DNA from: an uncultured Eubacteriales bacterium
GTDB taxonomy: Bacteria; Bacillota; Clostridia; Christensenellales; Aristaeellaceae
Direction: 5' to 3'
Length of the DNA stretch: 64,000 bases
Assembly (NCBI GenBank): GCA_900316415.1
Contig: ONCV01000005.1
Coordinates: 62,001 to 126,000 of the forward strand
Shown here piece after piece: positions 60,681 through 64,000 of this stretch; position 1 is the stretch's first letter; every line of letters begins with the position of its first letter. The notes below the pieces were generated by a model. It was not told the origin of the DNA. It did not search any database and saw nothing but the letters and a program-made list of their open reading frames with translations. A program made the position numbers and the translations under genes.

Positions 60681-62524
60681 GCTCCGACCTCCTCTCCGCT
60701 CATGCTCTGAATCCGGTCGATCTCCCGGAACAGCCCCGGCTGGTTCCGCAGCTCCTCCGGGGTGCCCAGCTGCGCCACCCGGCCGTGATCCAGCACCAGC
60801 ACCTGATCCGCCCGGGACAGGGTGGTCATCCGATGGCTGATCAGGATGATCGTCGCCTGGCCGAAGCGCTTTTCCAGCTCGCCGCGGATCTTCGCGTCCG
60901 TTTCCGCGTCCACCGCGGAGAGCGAATCATCAAAGATCATGATCGGCGCCTTCTGGGTCAGCATCCGGGCGATGGCCGCCCGCTGCTTCTGGCCGCCGGA
61001 GAGGGTCACCCCCCGCTCGCCCACAAAGGTTTCATAGCCCCGGGCAAAGCCCGCCACCGTCTCCTCCAGGCAGGCCGCGCGGGAGGCCTCGTCCAGATCC
61101 GCCTCCGCCATGTCCGGCGAGGCGATCATCAGGTTTTCCCGCAGCGTGCGGGAGAACAGGAAGGGCTCCTGCAGCACGATGCCGATGCCGCCCCGCAGAT
61201 GGGACAGGCGCATTTCCTGAATATCCACGCCGCCGATGGTGATCTTTCCGCCGGACGCCGGCAGGGGATAGAGCCGGTCCAGCAGGTACATCAGGGTGCT
61301 CTTTCCGGAGCCCGTGCCCCCGAGAATGCCCAGGGTGGAGCCGGCCGGAACCGTCAGGCTGACATCGTGCAGCATCTCCGGGCCGTCCTCATAGGCAAAG
61401 GTTACCTGCTCGAAGCGGATGTCCCGGTCCAGGGGCGGGGTCAGGCCCGCCGGATCGTCCCGCTCCTCCTCCGCGTCCATGATCTGGCCGATGCGCTCCA
61501 TGGAAACCCCGGCCTTGCTCATCTCGCTGATCATCCGGCCCAGCTGCCGGATGGGCCAGACCAGCATCCCGTTGTAGCTGAGAAAGGCGATGTATTCCCC
61601 GCTGGTCATCTGATCCCGCAGGCAGAACACGACGCCGAACACCACCACCAGCATGACCTGGAGTCCGGACAGCACGTCCGCCGTGCTCCAGTACCGGCTC
61701 ATGATCCGGCCCATCTTCACCCACAGGGAGGTATAGTATTCGTTGTGCTGATGAAAGCGGTCCCGCTCGTACCTTTCCCGCCCGAAGGCCCGCACCACCC
61801 GGACGCCGGTCAGGTTCTCCTGCACCATGGCGGAGAGCTTTCCCTCGTTCTCGTCGCACTCCTGAAAGCCGGTCCAGATCTGATGATGGAACCGGATGGA
61901 ATAGAGGATGATCACCGGCACCGGCACCATGGCGATCAGCGTCAGCGGCACATTCATCCCCAGCATGAAGGCGATCGACAGCGTCAGCAGGATCAGGATC
62001 CGGATCAGGCCGGTCATCTGCTCGGAAATGAAATTCCGCGTCGTATCGATATCGCTGGTGCAGCGCTGGATGATATCCCCCGTGTGGTGCTGCATGTGCC
62101 ACTGGAACGGCAGGCGCTCAATATGGGTATAGAGCGTGTCCCGCATGGTCTTGACCAGGGTTTCCCCGCCCTTCGCGTTGAACACCCGGAACCCGTACTG
62201 GGAGGCGGCCTTCGCCACCGCCACGGCCATGATCAGCGCCGCCATGACCCAGAGACGCTCCCGCAGCCAGGCCGTTCCGCCCGCTGCCGCGATCAGGGCC
62301 TGAATCCGGGGGCTCAGGCTCTCCATCCCGGCCCCGCCGATCACCTGGTCCACCGCCACGCGGATAATCTGGGGCGTCACCATGTCCGCCAGCGCGGAGA
62401 TCACCGCGCAGAGCATGCAGAGCACAAAAAAAGCCCTGCTCCCCTTCAGAAACCGCCAGATCAGGCCGCTCCGGCGAACGTTTTTCGCCGGCGCCTTCTC
62501 CGCGGCTGGATGTTGACTGTTCAT
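60677..62524 (-). CDS. Heterodimeric ABC exporter subunit (degenerate Walker B)
   Basis: A 615-residue half-transporter, transcribed before its partner with an ATGA overlap. Walker A is GGTGSGKST and the signature is a standard LSGGQKQRA. Walker B is IMIFDDSLSAVD, where an Asp replaces the catalytic Glu. The H-loop is LISHRM. Therefore the site made by this Walker pair and the partner's LSTGE signature is non-catalytic, while the partner's Walker pair with this LSGGQ is catalytic. Membrane helices are at about 40-340. The cargo is unknown. The upstream TPM gene is 51 bp away. Confidence 0.93.
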   Translation of the reverse strand: MNSQHPAAEKAPAKNVRRSGLIWRFLKGSRAFFVLCMLCAVISALADMVTPQIIRVAVDQVIGGAGMESLSPRIQALIAAAGGTAWLRERLWVMAALIMAVAVAKAASQYGFRVFNAKGGETLVKTMRDTLYTHIERLPFQWHMQHHTGDIIQRCTSDIDTTRNFISEQMTGLIRILILLTLSIAFMLGMNVPLTLIAMVPVPVIILYSIRFHHQIWTGFQECDENEGKLSAMVQENLTGVRVVRAFGRERYERDRFHQHNEYYTSLWVKMGRIMSRYWSTADVLSGLQVMLVVVFGVVFCLRDQMTSGEYIAFLSYNGMLVWPIRQLGRMISEMSKAGVSMERIGQIMDAEEERDDPAGLTPPLDRDIRFEQVTFAYEDGPEMLHDVSLTVPAGSTLGILGGTGSGKSTLMYLLDRLYPLPASGGKITIGGVDIQEMRLSHLRGGIGIVLQEPFLFSRTLRENLMIASPDMAEADLDEASRAACLEETVAGFARGYETFVGERGVTLSGGQKQRAAIARMLTQKAPIMIFDDSLSAVDAETDAKIRGELEKRFGQATIILISHRMTTLSRADQVLVLDHGRVAQLGTPEELRNQPGLFREIDRIQSMSGEEVGA

Positions 62525-62575
62525 CTTCCTCCTGTCCGTTAAGGCCGGATCCCGTCCGTCCCTTCCCGCTCCCCG

Positions 62576-63340
62576 TCAGAAGCCGTGGCCGCCGCTGCTT
62601 CCGCCGCCGCCCCCGCCGCCTCCGCCGCCGAAGCCGCCCCCGCCTCCGCCGGAGCTGCTTTCATGGTGCACGACGCGCTTGAGCCTGTTGGCGAGGACCA
62701 GGGTGCCCCCGCCCACGGCCGCCGCCTTGACCACCGTGGGCATGCTGACCTCCTGCTCCTTCCGGGCCCTGCCGGAAATCAGCAGATAGGCCGCAAAAAT
62801 GGCCACGATCAGCGCCAGCAGCGCATTGCTGACATATTTCATGGGGGTGGCAATCTTCTCCCCCCGCAGCACCCGACCGATCTGGCGGAACGCCTCCGCG
62901 GCGCAGTCGCCGTACCGGCCCGCCGACGCCATCCGGTACACGTTGTCCGTGATGGAGTTTTCCTCCGCCGCGGTCAGCACCCCGGAAAGGGGCCGGCTGG
63001 CATAGATATCCAGGTGCCGGGTCGCCATATCAATGATAAAAACCGTATACCGGGTTTCGTATCCGAAAACGCGGTCGCCCCATTGCTGCGCCTTGGTGGC
63101 GCCGGCCGTGGAATTGCCGTCGGCCGGCCAGGTCAGAAAGCCCGCACTGGCATACTGGGTCACGGGCCCCATGGCCTCCTGCAGCGCCTGCAGCTCGCTT
63201 TCCTCCAGCAGCCCGGCGGCATCCCGGATCACCAGGGAATAGCCCGTCTCCGGGTTTTCCTCCGTCCAATCCTCCGCGCCGGCGGAGCATGCCAGGGCCA
63301 GCAGCAGTGCCGCCAGCAGCCAGCAGATTCCCTTACGCAC
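62576..63340 (-). CDS. Secreted or membrane TPM-domain protein with Gly-rich tail (YgcG-like)
   Basis: A 254-residue protein starting at GTG 63340, supported by GGAGGAGGG. A signal peptide (KGICWLLAALLLALACSAGA) is followed by a TPM domain (about 40-165: GYSLVIRDAAGLLEESELQALQEA, YTVFIIDMATRHLDIYAS). A membrane helix lies near 170-190, and a Gly/Ser-rich tail of about 30 residues ends the protein. TPM proteins are linked to membrane assembly and photosystem repair in other organisms; the role in Clostridia is not clear. It overlaps the membrane-protein gene by 8 bp, so they are coupled. Confidence 0.85.
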   Translation of the reverse strand: MRKGICWLLAALLLALACSAGAEDWTEENPETGYSLVIRDAAGLLEESELQALQEAMGPVTQYASAGFLTWPADGNSTAGATKAQQWGDRVFGYETRYTVFIIDMATRHLDIYASRPLSGVLTAAEENSITDNVYRMASAGRYGDCAAEAFRQIGRVLRGEKIATPMKYVSNALLALIVAIFAAYLLISGRARKEQEVSMPTVVKAAAVGGGTLVLANRLKRVVHHESSSGGGGGGFGGGGGGGGGGSSGGHGF

Positions 63341-63992
63341 GGTCCATCCCTCCTCCCTGATGCGTCTCAAACTGCGGCAGGGGGTTCGAGCAGCTCCGGT
63401 TGTGCAGCAGGAGCATATCGACGCTGACCCAGACCACCGCCGCCATGCACAGGAAGGCCAGGATGTAAACCACCAGGTCCTCGCTGTGGAAGGGATCCAC
63501 GATCTGGTTGACCGCCGCCAGCACCATCACCAGCAGCGCCGCGTAGCATCCGGCGGGGGTCTTCACCTGCGTCCGGTTTCCCCACCAGATCAGCCCGCCC
63601 ATTCCGGCGGCCAGCGCCGCCGTGATCAGCCGGAAGGCTCCGGCGTTGTTCAGCCGCGCCAGCTGCGTCAGCAGCACCACCAGGAGGATCATCCCGCCGA
63701 ACCCGCCGATGCTTTCCATGGTTCCGGTGATGCTCCCCTTCGCATGGCTGGCCAGGCGCTTGCGCTGCTTCAGGCGCTGCTTCAGATCGTCTCCGCCCTC
63801 CGCGGCGGATTCCGTCCGCTCCCGCTCCGAGATGTTCCGCCGCCGGCCGTTCACGATCCACTGGGCGCCAAGCGCCAGCAGCATCGCCACAATCAGGACC
63901 ATCTCCGGCCGCAGGGTCAGGAACAGGTTGAACAGGAAGAACAGGGGCACCGCGGCGATCAGCGCGATCAGAGCAAAGCGGGGGATATCCAT
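63333..63992 (-). CDS. Membrane protein of unknown function beside the TPM gene
   Basis: A 219-residue membrane protein with about six hydrophobic helices. A charged cytosolic segment (NGRRRNISERERTESAAEGGDDLKQRLKQRKRLASHAKGS) separates the first two helices from the rest. I do not recognise the family. The start at 63992 has no ribosome site in the 8 bases left in the window, so the gene could begin farther right. It overlaps the TPM-protein gene and is probably its functional partner. Confidence 0.6.
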   Translation of the reverse strand: MDIPRFALIALIAAVPLFFLFNLFLTLRPEMVLIVAMLLALGAQWIVNGRRRNISERERTESAAEGGDDLKQRLKQRKRLASHAKGSITGTMESIGGFGGMILLVVLLTQLARLNNAGAFRLITAALAAGMGGLIWWGNRTQVKTPAGCYAALLVMVLAAVNQIVDPFHSEDLVVYILAFLCMAAVVWVSVDMLLLHNRSCSNPLPQFETHQGGGMDRA

Positions 63993-64000
63993 GGGCAGAT

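Overview
The window looks like chromosome from a G+C-rich, low-complexity-tolerant member of the Bacillota (class Clostridia). The evidence is strong purine ribosome-binding sites, Gram-positive families (PadR, Rrf2, a TagF-type glycerophosphotransferase, a TGS-domain nucleoside kinase), BspA-like and DUF4214 surface proteins typical of gut and rumen Clostridia, and no outer-membrane genes. A rumen or gut lineage such as Christensenellales/Aristaeellaceae would fit, but that placement is inference. I see no rRNA, tRNA, IS element, CRISPR array or replication origin.

Layout. 0-17 kb is housekeeping: a GPH sugar symporter, shikimate kinase, a glutamate-5-kinase-like amino-acid kinase, a TGS-domain nucleoside kinase, a DEDDh exonuclease divergent from an Rrf2 regulator, an alpha/beta hydrolase with an HI0933-type flavoprotein, argininosuccinate lyase, a small heat-shock protein, an FNT-type channel, leucyl-tRNA synthetase, a Nudix hydrolase and a short alanyl-tRNA synthetase.

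17.3-50.5 kb is a large surface-glycan locus with visibly more A+T than its flanks. It has a membrane O-acyltransferase; a seven-gene leftward operon of glycosyltransferases (two GT2, an RgpF-like protein, a GT2-TagF fusion and its shorter paralog, a GT4, and a 113-residue unknown); a rightward set (mannose-1-phosphate guanylyltransferase, ABC exporter permease with an extracellular domain, its ATPase, a Wzy-like polymerase, a GT2-GT4 fusion); two large secreted DUF4214 proteins (one with a CAP domain, one with a PVVE(E/Q) stalk and BspA-type leucine-rich repeats); and a second leftward set (GH4 hydrolase, GT2, RfbC, HAD protein, RgpF-like protein). Together they could make activated sugars, build and phosphoglycerylate a rhamnose-containing glycan, export it through the ABC exporter and display it beside the DUF4214 proteins. 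The link between the glycan and those proteins is inference.

50.6-64 kb holds an orphan phage-terminase-small-subunit-like DNA-binding protein with three phased repeats upstream, a PadR/DUF4097/DUF308 operon, a 2-hydroxyacid dehydrogenase, glycogen synthase, a LysR regulator divergent from a fucose-isomerase-family gene, a heterodimeric ABC exporter pair, and a TPM-domain protein with a membrane partner at the right edge.

Many start sites were moved inward from the longest open frame because a ribosome-binding site lies at the internal start. Promoters, repeats and terminators were read by eye. Family assignments come from recognised motifs, not from database searches.
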